From Desulfovibrio sp. Marseille-P6017 (GTDB lineage Bacteria > Bacillota_A > Clostridia > Peptostreptococcales > Peptostreptococcaceae): a stretch of 64,000 nt of DNA. This document shows, piece after piece, positions 46,524 to 55,382 of the stretch. The stretch spans positions 62,001 to 126,000 of the forward strand of contig UWOR01000003.1 in the NCBI GenBank assembly GCA_900604495.1, read 5' to 3'. The position numbers and the translations under genes are program-made. The notes beneath the pieces are model-generated. The model saw only the letters and a list, made by a program, of their open reading frames with translations. It did no database searches and was not told the origin of the DNA. How positions within the stretch are numbered: position 1 is the stretch's first letter; every line of letters begins with the position of its first letter.

Positions 46524-47060
46524 TTAATGATTGTTTCGTATTAGTAAGTCTATAACTTCTGCATACATATCTGATGCATTATTCTTCCAATTATTACAAA
46601 TAAGCTGAGCTTGTTTTTCAGAAGAAACATTTAAATTTAAATCTATTAAATTACATTGATTTTCAATTACTCTTAAATTAACTATAAATTCATTATCGCT
46701 TTGTTTAACAAAACTAGACTTAACTTGAGTATCAGCTAGCAAACTTTCTTTGTTAGATAATAAGTATTCATCAACTTTTCTAGTAGAATTCTCAGGTATC
46801 CTAGATAAAAAATATTCCAATGTTTCAATCCCTTTTTGTGTGAGAGAGTAATATTCTCTATCAGAGTCTTTATATGTAATTAAAAACTTAGATTCCATAA
46901 GTTGAGATAGAAGTTGTTGTAATGAAAAATAATTCATCATTTCAGTTTCTAAAACAACTTGGGTTATTTGAGAATTAGTTAAATCCATATTAATCCTATC
47001 TAAAATATATAAAATTAATAGCTTATGATAAGCTAACTCTTCAGATGAGTTTTCAAACAT
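46524..47060 (-). CDS. DUF4364 family winged-helix protein
   Basis: Protein of 178 residues. The first 90 residues form a winged helix of the PadR/MarR-like shape (helices at 8-22, 26-38 and 45-58; wing around ITYKDSDREYYSLT). The rest is an alpha/beta domain (NEFIVNLRVIENQCNLIDLNL). The family is common in Clostridia and is taken to be a transcription regulator. GGAGGATG precedes the start. Confidence 0.85.
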   Translation of the reverse strand: MFENSSEELAYHKLLILYILDRINMDLTNSQITQVVLETEMMNYFSLQQLLSQLMESKFLITYKDSDREYYSLTQKGIETLEYFLSRIPENSTRKVDEYLLSNKESLLADTQVKSSFVKQSDNEFIVNLRVIENQCNLIDLNLNVSSEKQAQLICNNWKNNASDMYAEVIDLLIRNNH

Positions 47061-47159
47061 AATATCATCCTCCGTAAAACTATTTCTATATACTATATTA
47101 AACCAAAATATATAAAATTAAAAGTACAATTTACTTAATATTTAATTTCGTATAAAACA

Positions 47160-47192
47160 AACAAAAAGGCTACCGAAAAATTTGGTAGCCTT
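47160..47192 (-). terminator. Terminator of the SASP gene
   Basis: AAGGCTACC/GGTAGCCTT stem; the T run is on the minus strand. Confidence 0.85.
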
Positions 47193-47225
47193 ACTTTTAA
47201 CTAACTATAAAAATTTACTATAGGC

Positions 47226-47432
47226 TTATTTGCCTGCCATTTGTTGCTCAGCCATTTCAACTAATTTCTTAGTCATATATCCACCTACGTAACCATTTTG
47301 TCTAGCAGTTAAGTTACCTTTATCTATGTTTTCGTAGTTAGATAAACCTATTTCGTTAGCTATTTCTAATTTCATTTGATTTAAAGCAGCTTTCGCTTCA
47401 GGTACGACTGTTTTGTTATTAGTATTTGACAT
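47226..47432 (-). CDS. ssp: Alpha/beta-type small acid-soluble spore protein
   Basis: DNA-coating protein of dormant spores, 68 residues. Both family signatures are present: KLEIANEIGL, where the germination protease cuts, and TARQNGYVGGYMTKKLV. AAGGAGG precedes the ATG. Expected in the forespore under sigma-G. On the minus strand upstream, AATACTA (complement of 47485-47491) resembles a sigma-G -10, but the -35 is unconvincing. Confidence 0.96.
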   Translation of the reverse strand: MSNTNNKTVVPEAKAALNQMKLEIANEIGLSNYENIDKGNLTARQNGYVGGYMTKKLVEMAEQQMAGK

Positions 47433-47459
47433 AGTAAATTTCCTCCTTAGTTGTCATTT

Positions 47460-47481
47460 ACAACACATTTAATTGTGTTGT
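47460..47481 (-). repeat. 8-bp inverted repeat in the SASP leader
   Basis: ACAACACA and TGTGTTGT around a six-base loop, 28 bases before the SASP start. It would form a hairpin at the 5' end of the mRNA and could stabilise it. Confidence 0.5.
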
Positions 47482-47555
47482 TACTAGTATTTTGACCAGA
47501 TTGAAATTTTATATACTGTAAAAATAAGTTAATTTATATATTAATGTATTTAGGC

Positions 47556-47729
47556 TTATTCATATATTTTATGGTTCATTTTTATTTTTTTATCTTTTCT
47601 AATACCTTCATAAAGTCCATGAGGTTCCCTAGTATAACTATTATTAATATTACTAGTGACAGTGTTAACAGTTGCTTTTAGGCTTTCTTTTGCTTGAATA
47701 TTTTTTAAAGAATTTTTTATGTCTGCCAT
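47556..47729 (-). CDS. Hypothetical 57-residue protein
   Basis: Minus-strand open frame with a good ribosome site (AAGGTGGTG, eight bases before ATG). The product is basic and hydrophilic: Lys-rich N-terminal helix (NSLKNIQAKESLKATVN), an Asn/Thr/Ser centre, then REPHGLYEGIRKDKK. No family recognised. It sits between a SASP gene and the PdaB deacetylase gene, so a sporulation role is a reasonable guess. It occupies most of the 434-base gap between those two genes. Confidence 0.6.
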   Translation of the reverse strand: MADIKNSLKNIQAKESLKATVNTVTSNINNSYTREPHGLYEGIRKDKKIKMNHKIYE

Positions 47730-47866
47730 AATTACACCACCTTAATTATTTATTTTATTTCTTAATTCTAAATTGCCCAAATAATAAATTTATCTTTGTA
47801 GTAATTTTTTGAAATAAAAGAAAATAAGTTTTAAATATAGGATTATATATATAAAGGAGGTGTGAT

Positions 47867-48634
47867 ATGGGTTTAAGATGGAAAAGAACTAAGGCCTTCT
47901 TTTTAAGTATAACTTTTTTTTTATTAGCATTATTATCAGTATTTGCCTTAGTTTTTGGAATTAAGTACATATGTAATATAAGTGATGATGCAAATATGCC
48001 TATATATAGTGTTGACACAGATGAAAAAAAAATAGCTATAACTTTTGATGTTGCATGGGGAAGTGAAAATATAGATGAAATATTAGAGGTATTAGATAAG
48101 CACAATATAAAGGCGACATTCTTTTTAGTTGGAAGCTGGATAGATGATAATAAGAATACAGTTAAGCTAATAAGTGAAAAGGGTCATGAAATAGGAAATC
48201 ATTCAAATACTCATCCTAATATGAAAGAAACACCTGATGAAGATATTATGAATGAGATAGAAATCACATCAGAAAAAATATCTAATATAACAGGACAAAG
48301 AGTAACATTATTTAGACCACCATTTGGAGAGGTTACTGATGAAGTGATGGAAGTTTGTAAATCTTTAGATTATACAGTTATAAAATGGGATGTAGATTCA
48401 CTAGATTGGAAGGGAATAAGCGCAGATCAGATAACAGAGAGAGTATACAAAAGTGTTCAACCTGGATCAATAGTTTTATTTCATGCGAGTTCTAGTAACG
48501 TAAAGGAATATCTAGATACTGCTATTACTCAACTTGAAAAAAACGGATATGGTATTTGTAAAGTATCAGATTTAATTTATAAAGATAACTATACTATAAA
48601 CTCTTCGGGAGTCCAAAAGTCAAAAGAGAATTAA
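47867..48634 (+). CDS. pdaB: Sporulation polysaccharide deacetylase PdaB
   Basis: NodB-fold protein of 255 residues. Membrane anchor at about 12-35, then TFDVAWGSENIDEIL (the PdaB form of the first motif), HEIGNHSNTHPNM (metal His pair), RPPFGE and a final FHASSSNVKEYL. PdaB is needed in Bacillus for spore cortex stability. GGAGG precedes the ATG. Spore genes lie on its minus-strand side. Confidence 0.9.
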   Translation: MGLRWKRTKAFFLSITFFLLALLSVFALVFGIKYICNISDDANMPIYSVDTDEKKIAITFDVAWGSENIDEILEVLDKHNIKATFFLVGSWIDDNKNTVKLISEKGHEIGNHSNTHPNMKETPDEDIMNEIEITSEKISNITGQRVTLFRPPFGEVTDEVMEVCKSLDYTVIKWDVDSLDWKGISADQITERVYKSVQPGSIVLFHASSSNVKEYLDTAITQLEKNGYGICKVSDLIYKDNYTINSSGVQKSKEN

Positions 48635-48722
48635 TGTAATAAATTTAAGTAGTTATAAATATATTTATTATATAAGATTGAGATAAAATAATAGAATTAA
48701 CAATTGTGGGAGGATAAATAAT

Positions 48723-49361
48723 ATGATAGATATAAAGGATGACACTAATGTAGTATACCTAAGAGGAGAAATGGACGATAATTTAGACTTTAGTCATGAA
48801 ATCTTTGGGGAAAAGTTTTATAATACAAAAATAAAAATAAATAGATTAAGCGAATCTTATGACATACTACCATTAACTATATCAGAAAGATTATTACAAG
48901 ATGTTGATATAAAAAATAATAATTTAGTAAATGTTATAGGTCAACTTAGATCTTATAATAAAAATATTGATAATAAAAACAGATTGGTTTTGACTGTGTT
49001 TGTTAGAGAATTAAAGCAATCTGAAGAAGAAAATAAGGATCCAAATAGTATATTCTTAGATGGGTATATATGCAAAGAACCTATATATAGAAAAACACCT
49101 TTAGGAAGAGAAATTACAGATCTGTTAGTTGCAATAAATAGACCATATAATAAATCTGATTATATTCCATCTATTGTATGGGGTAGAAATGCGAAATTTG
49201 CCAAGACCCTAAAAGTTGGTGATAGGGTACAGATGTGGGGACGAGTTCAAAGTAGAGAATATGAGAAAAAGGTTGAAAATGGAGATCCTATCAAAAAAGT
49301 AGCTTATGAAGTATCTATATCTAAAATTAAAAAATTATCTGAAAATAATGCTCAAGAATAA
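48723..49361 (+). CDS. SSB-like OB-fold protein
   Basis: Single-strand DNA binding-like protein of 212 residues with two OB-like regions, about 8-100 and 110-205 (second: IFLDGYICKEPIYRKTPLGREITDLLVAI, SIVWGRNAKFAKTLKVGDRVQMWGRVQSR, quoted here in parts). It lacks the acidic DxxPF tail of replicative SSB, so it is a paralogue with another role, maybe repair or competence. GGGAGG precedes the ATG. Lone gene. Confidence 0.75.
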   Translation: MIDIKDDTNVVYLRGEMDDNLDFSHEIFGEKFYNTKIKINRLSESYDILPLTISERLLQDVDIKNNNLVNVIGQLRSYNKNIDNKNRLVLTVFVRELKQSEEENKDPNSIFLDGYICKEPIYRKTPLGREITDLLVAINRPYNKSDYIPSIVWGRNAKFAKTLKVGDRVQMWGRVQSREYEKKVENGDPIKKVAYEVSISKIKKLSENNAQE

Positions 49362-49451
49362 ATACTTCTATTTATGTATTGAATAGTTGCTCATGATTTA
49401 TTATAATCTATTTTATGATAAATTTTGAGAAAAGATAAGAGGGGGAGCACT

Positions 49452-50021
49452 GTGAAGAGCGCATTATATCATGACTATGAGCCAAACTCAGACCGAATTG
49501 AAGAATCAGACGACATAACATGTTTTTTGGATACGATTAAATATGATATAGGAGACAAGATACTGCTTGTTGGAGATGTAGGCAACTTAGGCAAAAAACT
49601 TAGGATGCTGGGTGTTAACGTAACGATATTAGAACATAGTAACTATCAAGATGTATGTCCATCTTTAGTGAATAATGAGAACTGTACTGTTGTAAGAGGT
49701 GCACTAGAATATATGCCTTTTAATGATAGTTTCTTTGATAAAGTTATAGTGTTAGATCACTTTAACCATACCAGCAACTGTAAAAAGGCATCACATGAGA
49801 TACGTAGAGTTTTAAAGAAGAAGGGCGAGCTTATTCTAGAAGACCACAACTTAAAAAACTTGAAAGTAAAGTTAAAATATTTTAAGCATAGGCTTCTAGG
49901 AGAAAATGTACACTATAATTATCCACAAGAAATACTTAATTTATTTTCAAAATTAAATTTTGAAGGTGCTCTCAAGGAAATAAAGGATGAAAGATACATT
50001 TATATAGGAAAAATGAAATAA
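49452..50021 (+). CDS. SAM-dependent methyltransferase-like protein
   Basis: Rossmann-fold protein of 189 residues. Motif I is unusual (LLVGDVGNLGKKL instead of GxGxG), followed by VTILEHS with an acidic residue at strand 2, a DKVIVLDHF motif, and VLKKKGELILEDH. The frame opens at TTG 49425, but GAGGGGG directly before GTG 49452 marks that as the start. The substrate is unknown. The small membrane peptide gene follows a terminator downstream. Confidence 0.75.
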   Translation: MKSALYHDYEPNSDRIEESDDITCFLDTIKYDIGDKILLVGDVGNLGKKLRMLGVNVTILEHSNYQDVCPSLVNNENCTVVRGALEYMPFNDSFFDKVIVLDHFNHTSNCKKASHEIRRVLKKKGELILEDHNLKNLKVKLKYFKHRLLGENVHYNYPQEILNLFSKLNFEGALKEIKDERYIYIGKMK

Positions 50022-50054
50022 ATGAATTAAAATATAATTGTGAATAAAAATACT

Positions 50055-50082
50055 AAAGACTAGGTTATCCTGGTCTTTTATT
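50055..50082 (+). terminator. Terminator of the methyltransferase-like gene
   Basis: AAAGACTAGG/CCTGGTCTTT with one G-U pair, a four-base loop and T-rich tail. Confidence 0.75.
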
Positions 50083-50101
50083 ATAGGAGAGAATAATAGG
50101 T

Positions 50102-50239
50102 ATGAATATAAATTTTACACTAATAGTAGTAGTCATGTTGTTTGTAATACTTATGTCAATTCAATTTACGCTAAATAAGATATATGTGACATTAAAGGAA
50201 ATAAAGGAATTGATACGTCTAAAGAAAAATAAGGAATGA
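50102..50239 (+). CDS. Small membrane peptide (45 aa) coupled to cdsR
   Basis: Short gene with TAGGAGAG ten or so bases before ATG. The product has one membrane helix (about residues 5-22, [12 protein letters not shown]) and a basic amphipathic tail ([14 protein letters not shown]). Its stop overlaps the next ATG (ATGA, 50236-50239), so the regulator downstream is probably translated by coupling. Could be a membrane sensor or partner for the regulator, or only a leader peptide. Confidence 0.65.
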   Translation: MNINFTLIVVVMLFVILMSIQFTLNKIYVTLKEIKELIRLKKNKE

Positions 50240-52017
50240 TAAAAATGAATAGCTTAGAGTATATAAAGGATGAAATTCAAAACATAGCAGAAGCTATACT
50301 TTCAGTTCTGAATATAGAGGTGACTATAGTAGATGAAAGTTTAATTAGGATAGCTGGAACAGGAAGATACTTAAACAAGATAGGAGAACGAATTGATGGA
50401 TACTCTGCATTTAAAAAATCTTTACAAGAACAAGTATCAATTGTTATAGATGATCCTCATATTAGTAAGGTATGCATAGTATGTGATAATAATCAATTTT
50501 GTAAGGAGTATGCAGAGGTTTGTTGTCCTATCACATTAGATGGGCATTCATATGGAGTTATTGGTCTTATAGCATTTAATGAAGAGCAAAAAGAAAGAAT
50601 AATGCATAATATCGAAGGTCTTTTAAATTTTCTAGGAAAGATGGCAGATTTAATTTCTAACAAATTAAAAGCTCAAATTAAAACTGAAGAGCTAGAATTA
50701 GAAAAGAAAAAACTTGAAATATTAATTGATAGTATGGACAAGGCTATCGTTTCTATAGATGTAAATGGTAAAATAGATAAGTATAATTCTAAATTCAAGG
50801 AATTTTTTGAACTTGATAGTTATGATATAGAAAATAAAAATATTGATGAAATATTAAATTTTGTAAATAACTCTCTTAATAAAGATTTTAGGGCATATAA
50901 GTCAGGCATGTTTTTTTACCATAAAAATAGACGTAATTTAAAGGGGATATATAACATAAATAAGATTATAGTAAAAGAAAATTTAAAAGGTTATGTAATT
51001 GATTTTATAGACAAAAGAGAAGCTATAAAAAACTATAATAAGATAAACAATGACTATAAGATAATGTTAGATAATATTATTGGAGATAGCGATATAATAA
51101 GTAATATTAAAAAAGAAGCTTTAGTAGCATCTAAATCTAATTCTACAGTTTTAATAACTGGAGAAAGTGGTACAGGAAAAGAGTTATTTGCTAGAGCTAT
51201 ACATAATCATAGTTATAGATGTGAAAATCCTTTTATAGCAGTTAATTGCGCAGCTATACCAGATAACCTTTTAGAGAGTGAGCTATTTGGATATGAAGAA
51301 GGTGCATTTACAGGAGCTAAAAAAGGTGGAAAATTAGGTAAGTTTGAATTGGCTCATAATGGAACAATTTTTTTAGATGAAATAGGAGATATGAGCTTAC
51401 ATCTTCAAGCAAAATTACTGAGAGTGTTACAAGAAAAAGAGCTTGATAAGATAGGTGGAAAATCAAATGTATCTATAGATGTAAGAATTATAGCTGCAAC
51501 TAATAAAGACTTAGAAAAAATGGTATCTAAGGGAAGCTTCAGAGAAGACTTATACTATAGATTAAATGTTATACCAATACATTTACCAAGTCTTAGAGAA
51601 CGAAAGGAAGATATTCCTTTACTTATAAATTATACAATTAAAGAATATGCAAAAAAGCTAGGTAAGGATGTAGAGTCAATTGACAATAATGCATTACAAG
51701 TAATGATTGATTACAAGTGGCCTGGAAATATAAGAGAGCTACAAAATATAATAGAATACAGTATTAATATGTCGACATCTTCCATTATAACTTTAGATGT
51801 GATTCCTCAGAAAATAAAAGCAAGACGTATAGATAAATTTATAAAAGAGAATACTACAATAAATACATTAGAAATGCTAGAAAAAAATGAAATTATTAAA
51901 GCTTTAAATAAATATAAAGATTATAAAAAAGATAAAGAATTAGTCGCTAAATCTTTGGGTATATCTAGAGCCACTTTATATAGAAAGTTAGAAAAATATA
52001 ATATAGTCTCAAAATGA
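50236..52017 (+). CDS. cdsR: Sigma-54-dependent activator, CdsR-like
   Basis: Enhancer-binding protein of 593 residues. An N-terminal GAF-like sensor (about 10-150) has five cysteines in 18 residues (80, 83, 89, 96, 97). A PAS domain follows (about 155-270), then the AAA+ domain with GESGTGKE (Walker A), [10 protein letters not shown] (sigma-54 contact loop) and FLDEIGDM (Walker B), and a Fis-type HTH at the end ([15 protein letters not shown]). It faces cdsB, which has a -24/-12 promoter, so I infer that it activates cysteine desulfidase in response to cysteine or a thiol. ATG 50245 is an alternative start. Confidence 0.9.
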   Translation: MIKMNSLEYIKDEIQNIAEAILSVLNIEVTIVDESLIRIAGTGRYLNKIGERIDGYSAFKKSLQEQVSIVIDDPHISKVCIVCDNNQFCKEYAEVCCPITLDGHSYGVIGLIAFNEEQKERIMHNIEGLLNFLGKMADLISNKLKAQIKTEELELEKKKLEILIDSMDKAIVSIDVNGKIDKYNSKFKEFFELDSYDIENKNIDEILNFVNNSLNKDFRAYKSGMFFYHKNRRNLKGIYNINKIIVKENLKGYVIDFIDKREAIKNYNKINNDYKIMLDNIIGDSDIISNIKKEALVASKSNSTVLITGESGTGKELFARAIHNHSYRCENPFIAVNCAAIPDNLLESELFGYEEGAFTGAKKGGKLGKFELAHNGTIFLDEIGDMSLHLQAKLLRVLQEKELDKIGGKSNVSIDVRIIAATNKDLEKMVSKGSFREDLYYRLNVIPIHLPSLRERKEDIPLLINYTIKEYAKKLGKDVESIDNNALQVMIDYKWPGNIRELQNIIEYSINMSTSSIITLDVIPQKIKARRIDKFIKENTTINTLEMLEKNEIIKALNKYKDYKKDKELVAKSLGISRATLYRKLEKYNIVSK

Positions 52018-52049
52018 TACAAATTCTCATTTTGAGACTATATTTTTTT
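52001..52049 (+). terminator. Terminator of the cdsR-like gene
   Basis: 17 perfect pairs (arms 52001-52017 and 52027-52043) with the stop codon in the left arm, then seven T. Confidence 0.9.
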
Positions 52050-52066
52050 ATTTTGAGACTATATTT
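52029..52066 (+). repeat. 17-bp exact direct repeat, possible activator site
   Basis: ATTTTGAGACTATATTT occurs at 52029-52045 and again at 52050-52066, 21 bp apart (two helical turns). The first copy is also the right arm of the terminator. The second is about 100 bp upstream of the -24 element, where sigma-54 activators usually bind. Confidence 0.6.
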
Positions 52067-52161
52067 GTTGAAAAATATTATATATATAAAAACTAATAAA
52101 ATTTCTAAGTACAAAATCAAGTATATACCTTAATTATAAAAAATTAATAAAATTTTAAAAG

Positions 52162-52178
52162 TTGGCATGAAAAATGCT
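52162..52178 (+). promoter_or_regulatory. Sigma-54 (-24/-12) promoter of cdsB
   Basis: TTGGCAT-N5-TGCT. The invariant GG (52164-52165) and GC (52176-52177) are ten bases apart, as required. About 45 bases before the cdsB start. Confidence 0.85.
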
Positions 52179-52221
52179 GTATATAAATGTATAATAAAAT
52201 TTATTAGGAGGTTATATTATT

Positions 52222-53538
52222 ATGAGAGATATAAGAAATAATTTAATAAATATATTAATGGAAGAAGTTAAGCCGGCGCTAGGATGTACTGAACCAGTAG
52301 CAGTAGCTTTAGCTTGTGCAAAAGCAAAAGAATTACTAGGAGAAGAAATTGTTAGCAATAAAATATTATTAAGTCCAAATGTTTATAAAAATGGTATGTG
52401 TGTTGGAATACCAGGGACAGATAGATTAGGATTAAAGATATCAGCAGCTATGGGGTTATTAGGTGGACATTCAGAAAATGGTCTTCAAGTTCTAGAAACT
52501 TTAGATAGCACTCAAGTAAAGGCTGCAGAAGATTATATGGATAATAATCCAATAGATATATCACCATTAGATACAGATGAGAAAGTTTATATAGAGGTTA
52601 TTTTAAAAGGAAAAAATCATAGTGTAAAAGTTGTAATAAGAAATAAACATGATAATTTTATATATTTAGAAAAAGACGGGCAAATTATATTAAATAAAGA
52701 AGAACTAACAGAAGAAGTAAAAGAAGAATCGATAACAATCGATAAACAAGAAAACATAATGGATAGTATAACTATAAAAGAATTGGTTGAAAATATTGAA
52801 AAGCTTAATTTTGAAGATATAAAGTTTTTATTAGATGGTATATCTATGAATGAGGAGATAGCGAAAGTTGGATTAGAGGGAAAAGTTGGAATTGGTGTAG
52901 GTTATGGTATGAAAAAATCCATGGAGGAAGGTATTCTAGGTGATGATTTAATGAACCAAGCTATGATGATAACGGCAGCTGCATCAGATGCAAGAATGGC
53001 TGGTGTAAAAATGCCAGTTATGAGTTCTAATGGAAGTGGAAATCATGGATTAACAGCAATACTTCCAATCGTAGCGTATAATAGAAAGTTTCCAAAGTCT
53101 GAAGAAGAGTTAGCTAAGGCTTTAGCAATATCTCATTTAGTAACAGCATATGTTAAAAACTTTACAGGTAGATTATCTGCAGTTTGTGGTTGTGGAGTAG
53201 CTGCATCAACAGGAGCAACAGCAGCAATATCATGGTTAATGAGTAAAGATATAAGTCAAATTGAAGGTGCTATAGAAAATATGGTGGCAAATTTAAGTGG
53301 AATGATTTGTGATGGAGCAAAAGCTGGTTGTGCATTAAAACTAGCATCAGCAGCATCTGCAGCTGTTCAAAGTGCAATAATAGCGAAACAAGGGTGTTAT
53401 GTACCACCTATGAATGGAATTGTAGGTTCTAGAGTTGAACAAAGTATAAAGAACTTAGGTAAAGTAAGTGATAAGGGTATGTCAACTACTGATAAAGTTA
53501 TAATAAAGGTAATGGATGAGATGAATAAGTTAAATTAA
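52222..53538 (+). CDS. cdsB: L-cysteine desulfidase (UPF0597 / serine dehydratase alpha-like)
   Basis: Fe-S enzyme of 438 residues expected to split cysteine into pyruvate, ammonia and sulfide. Visible cysteines in conserved places: LGCTEPVAVALA, NGMCVGIPG, and the VCGCGVAASTG and DGAKAGCALK segments near the C-terminus. GGAGG precedes the ATG. The sigma-54 promoter and the adjacent CdsR-like activator mean it is probably turned on by excess cysteine. No clear terminator follows. Serine or another amino acid as substrate is less likely given this context. Confidence 0.92.
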   Translation: MRDIRNNLINILMEEVKPALGCTEPVAVALACAKAKELLGEEIVSNKILLSPNVYKNGMCVGIPGTDRLGLKISAAMGLLGGHSENGLQVLETLDSTQVKAAEDYMDNNPIDISPLDTDEKVYIEVILKGKNHSVKVVIRNKHDNFIYLEKDGQIILNKEELTEEVKEESITIDKQENIMDSITIKELVENIEKLNFEDIKFLLDGISMNEEIAKVGLEGKVGIGVGYGMKKSMEEGILGDDLMNQAMMITAAASDARMAGVKMPVMSSNGSGNHGLTAILPIVAYNRKFPKSEEELAKALAISHLVTAYVKNFTGRLSAVCGCGVAASTGATAAISWLMSKDISQIEGAIENMVANLSGMICDGAKAGCALKLASAASAAVQSAIIAKQGCYVPPMNGIVGSRVEQSIKNLGKVSDKGMSTTDKVIIKVMDEMNKLN

Positions 53539-53607
53539 ATCCTCCTTGCAAAAGAAGCTAATCTCCTATAAAATGGATTTATCATTATTACAAGTGGAGG
53601 TTACATT

Positions 53608-54147
53608 ATGGATATAGCAACTAAGAAATGGGAAGTTTTATGTTCTGAAGAACAAATAAACGAAAGATTAAAAGAGCTTGGAGCTCAAATATCAGAAGAT
53701 TATAAGGATAAAAACTTATTAGTAGTATCACTATTAAAGGGAAGTTTTATATTCTGTGCGGATCTAGTTAGACAAATAAGTGTTCCAGTTAGAATAGAGT
53801 TTATGACAACAGCAAGTTATGGACATGGTGAAGAGAGTTCAGGAACTGTAAATGTAGTATCAGATGTAAAGGCAGATTTATCTGGATACGATGTTTTAGT
53901 TGTAGATGATATAACAGATAGTGCTCTTACTATGGACTTTGTTATAAAGCATTTAAGTGGAAAAAATCCTGCTAGTATAAAATCTTGTGTATTATTAGAT
54001 AAGCCAAGTAGAAGAAAAGTAGAATTAGTACCTGATTATTGTGGATTTGAAATAGAAGATAAGTTTGTTGTTGGTTATGGACTAAACTATGGTGATTACT
54101 ATAGAAATGTACCATATGTATTTAACGTAACAAACGAAGATAGATAG
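53608..54147 (+). CDS. hpt: Hypoxanthine phosphoribosyltransferase
   Basis: Purine salvage enzyme of 179 residues. The PRPP-binding motif VLVVDDITDSALTM, the flexible loop TASYGHGEESSG and LLKGSFIFCADL are all in place, as is the C-terminal FVVGYGLNYGDYYRNVPYV purine contact. GTGGAGG precedes the ATG. Single gene with a strong terminator. Confidence 0.97.
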   Translation: MDIATKKWEVLCSEEQINERLKELGAQISEDYKDKNLLVVSLLKGSFIFCADLVRQISVPVRIEFMTTASYGHGEESSGTVNVVSDVKADLSGYDVLVVDDITDSALTMDFVIKHLSGKNPASIKSCVLLDKPSRRKVELVPDYCGFEIEDKFVVGYGLNYGDYYRNVPYVFNVTNEDR

Positions 54148-54156
54148 GTATGTCTG

Positions 54157-54200
54157 GAGGTTTTGTGTTCGCTGGGATTAACGAACACAAAACCTCTTTT
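54157..54200 (+). terminator. Terminator of hpt
   Basis: 15 perfect pairs, GAGGTTTTGTGTTCG/CGAACACAAAACCTC, then T run. Confidence 0.9.
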
Positions 54201-54231
54201 TGGTTGAAATGTTTAAAATAAAGGAGATATT

Positions 54232-54639
54232 ATGATGAGCAAAAGAGTTATGCATCATGTTTGTATTCAGACTGAGGATTATGAGAAATCTTTGGCGTTT
54301 TATAGAGATGTTATGGAGTTTGAAGTTGTTCAGGTTAGTGAAGGTTTTCATGGTAGAGATTTTAATACTTGGCTTAAATTTGGAGAATTCATGATAGAAC
54401 TTCAAACTGCTAAGAATGGTGAGTCTCTTAATAAGTGGAGTTCTAAAAATGAGGGAATCGTTCATATGTGTTTTTTAGTGGATAATATTGATGAAGAATA
54501 TAATAGAATTATAGATATGGGTTATGATAATTTTAAGGTTAAAAATGGAGAGATTATTTATAATGTAGAAGGTTGTAAATTGTTCAAAATTAAAGCACCA
54601 GAAGGTACAGAAATAGAAATTAGAGATACAAATATATAA
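54232..54639 (+). CDS. VOC (glyoxalase-like) family protein
   Basis: Metal-dependent fold protein of 135 residues with two beta-alpha-beta repeats. HHVCIQTEDYEKSLAFYRDVM is the usual N-terminal pattern; the first metal His and the later Glu (IELQTAKNG, IEIRD) are visible. Lactoylglutathione lyase and methylmalonyl-CoA epimerase belong here, but the substrate cannot be inferred. AAGGAG precedes the ATG; the start may be 54232 or the next ATG three bases on. Confidence 0.85.
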   Translation: MMSKRVMHHVCIQTEDYEKSLAFYRDVMEFEVVQVSEGFHGRDFNTWLKFGEFMIELQTAKNGESLNKWSSKNEGIVHMCFLVDNIDEEYNRIIDMGYDNFKVKNGEIIYNVEGCKLFKIKAPEGTEIEIRDTNI

Positions 54640-54647
54640 TAAAAATA

Positions 54648-54706
54648 AAAACGCCTCTTATATAAATTAAGAAGTATACCTTAGTTATATGTGGAGGCTT
54701 TAATTG
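54648..54706 (+). terminator. Possible terminator of the VOC gene
   Basis: GCCTC/GAGGC with inner TTATATA pairs and a large loop; weak T run. Confidence 0.45.
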
Positions 54707-54770
54707 TATCAAAAACATTATAAACTAAATATGATAATAGTAGTACTATATTTAATAGGGGGTTGATATT

Positions 54771-55373
54771 GTGAGAGATTGGAATTTAAAGTATTCATTG
54801 ATTAGAATGCTTCATGCTGTGCCAGAAGGGGATAGAGTAGATATATATATAAATAATATGCCTTTTTATAAAAACTTAGCTTTTACTGAATTTAGTCCGT
54901 ATGTATATGTACCGGAAGGCAATTATACTGTAACTGTGTATCCTATTGATACTCAAGAGAACCCTATAATAAATGAAAAAATAGATGTAAAAGTAGGGGA
55001 ATTAGCAACAATTGCTATTAGTGGTAGTGAAAATGATGTAATATTAATTCCTGTGGTAGAAGAGGCTGAGGTTGTAGAGGGGAATAATGCTAAAATTAGA
55101 GTTGTACACTTAGTTCCAAATGGACCATCAGTTAATATTGAAGTAAATGGACAAAATTTATATAGTAATGTGGAATTTAGAGAAGTAACTCCTTATGTAA
55201 CTGTTTTGGCAGGTGAATATGTAGTTAATATAGAAGAATCTGAAGAGGGAAAAATAATATTAAAAAATAAGGTAATATTAAATGCTGGAAGGATATATAC
55301 GTTTTATGCTGTAGGAAATTTACCAAATGCGGAAGTAATCCAATCTTTAGATGGAGCTACATTTATGAATTAA
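54771..55373 (+). CDS. Tandem DUF4397 protein
   Basis: Protein of 200 residues made of two similar beta-rich repeats: first about 6-98 (SLIRMLHAVPEGDRVDIYI, FSPYVYVPEGNYTVTVYP), second about 105-195 (AKIRVVHLVPNGPSVNIEV, VTPYVTVLAGEYVVNIEE). The fold is immunoglobulin-like and usually seen in exported or surface proteins, yet no signal peptide is present here. Role unknown; a spore or surface structural protein is possible. Start GTG behind GGGGG. Confidence 0.8.
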   Translation: MRDWNLKYSLIRMLHAVPEGDRVDIYINNMPFYKNLAFTEFSPYVYVPEGNYTVTVYPIDTQENPIINEKIDVKVGELATIAISGSENDVILIPVVEEAEVVEGNNAKIRVVHLVPNGPSVNIEVNGQNLYSNVEFREVTPYVTVLAGEYVVNIEESEEGKIILKNKVILNAGRIYTFYAVGNLPNAEVIQSLDGATFMN

Positions 55374-55382
55374 AACAATATA

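Noticed and set aside
53541..53604. CCTCC before hpt pairing with its GGAGG as a translation switch
   Set aside because: Only about eight pairs with an offset over a 50-base loop, and the region also looks like a weak promoter. Not convincing.
54178..54465. 95-codon open frame on the minus strand over the VOC gene
   Set aside because: It starts inside a well-supported gene, has no ribosome site and no recognisable product.
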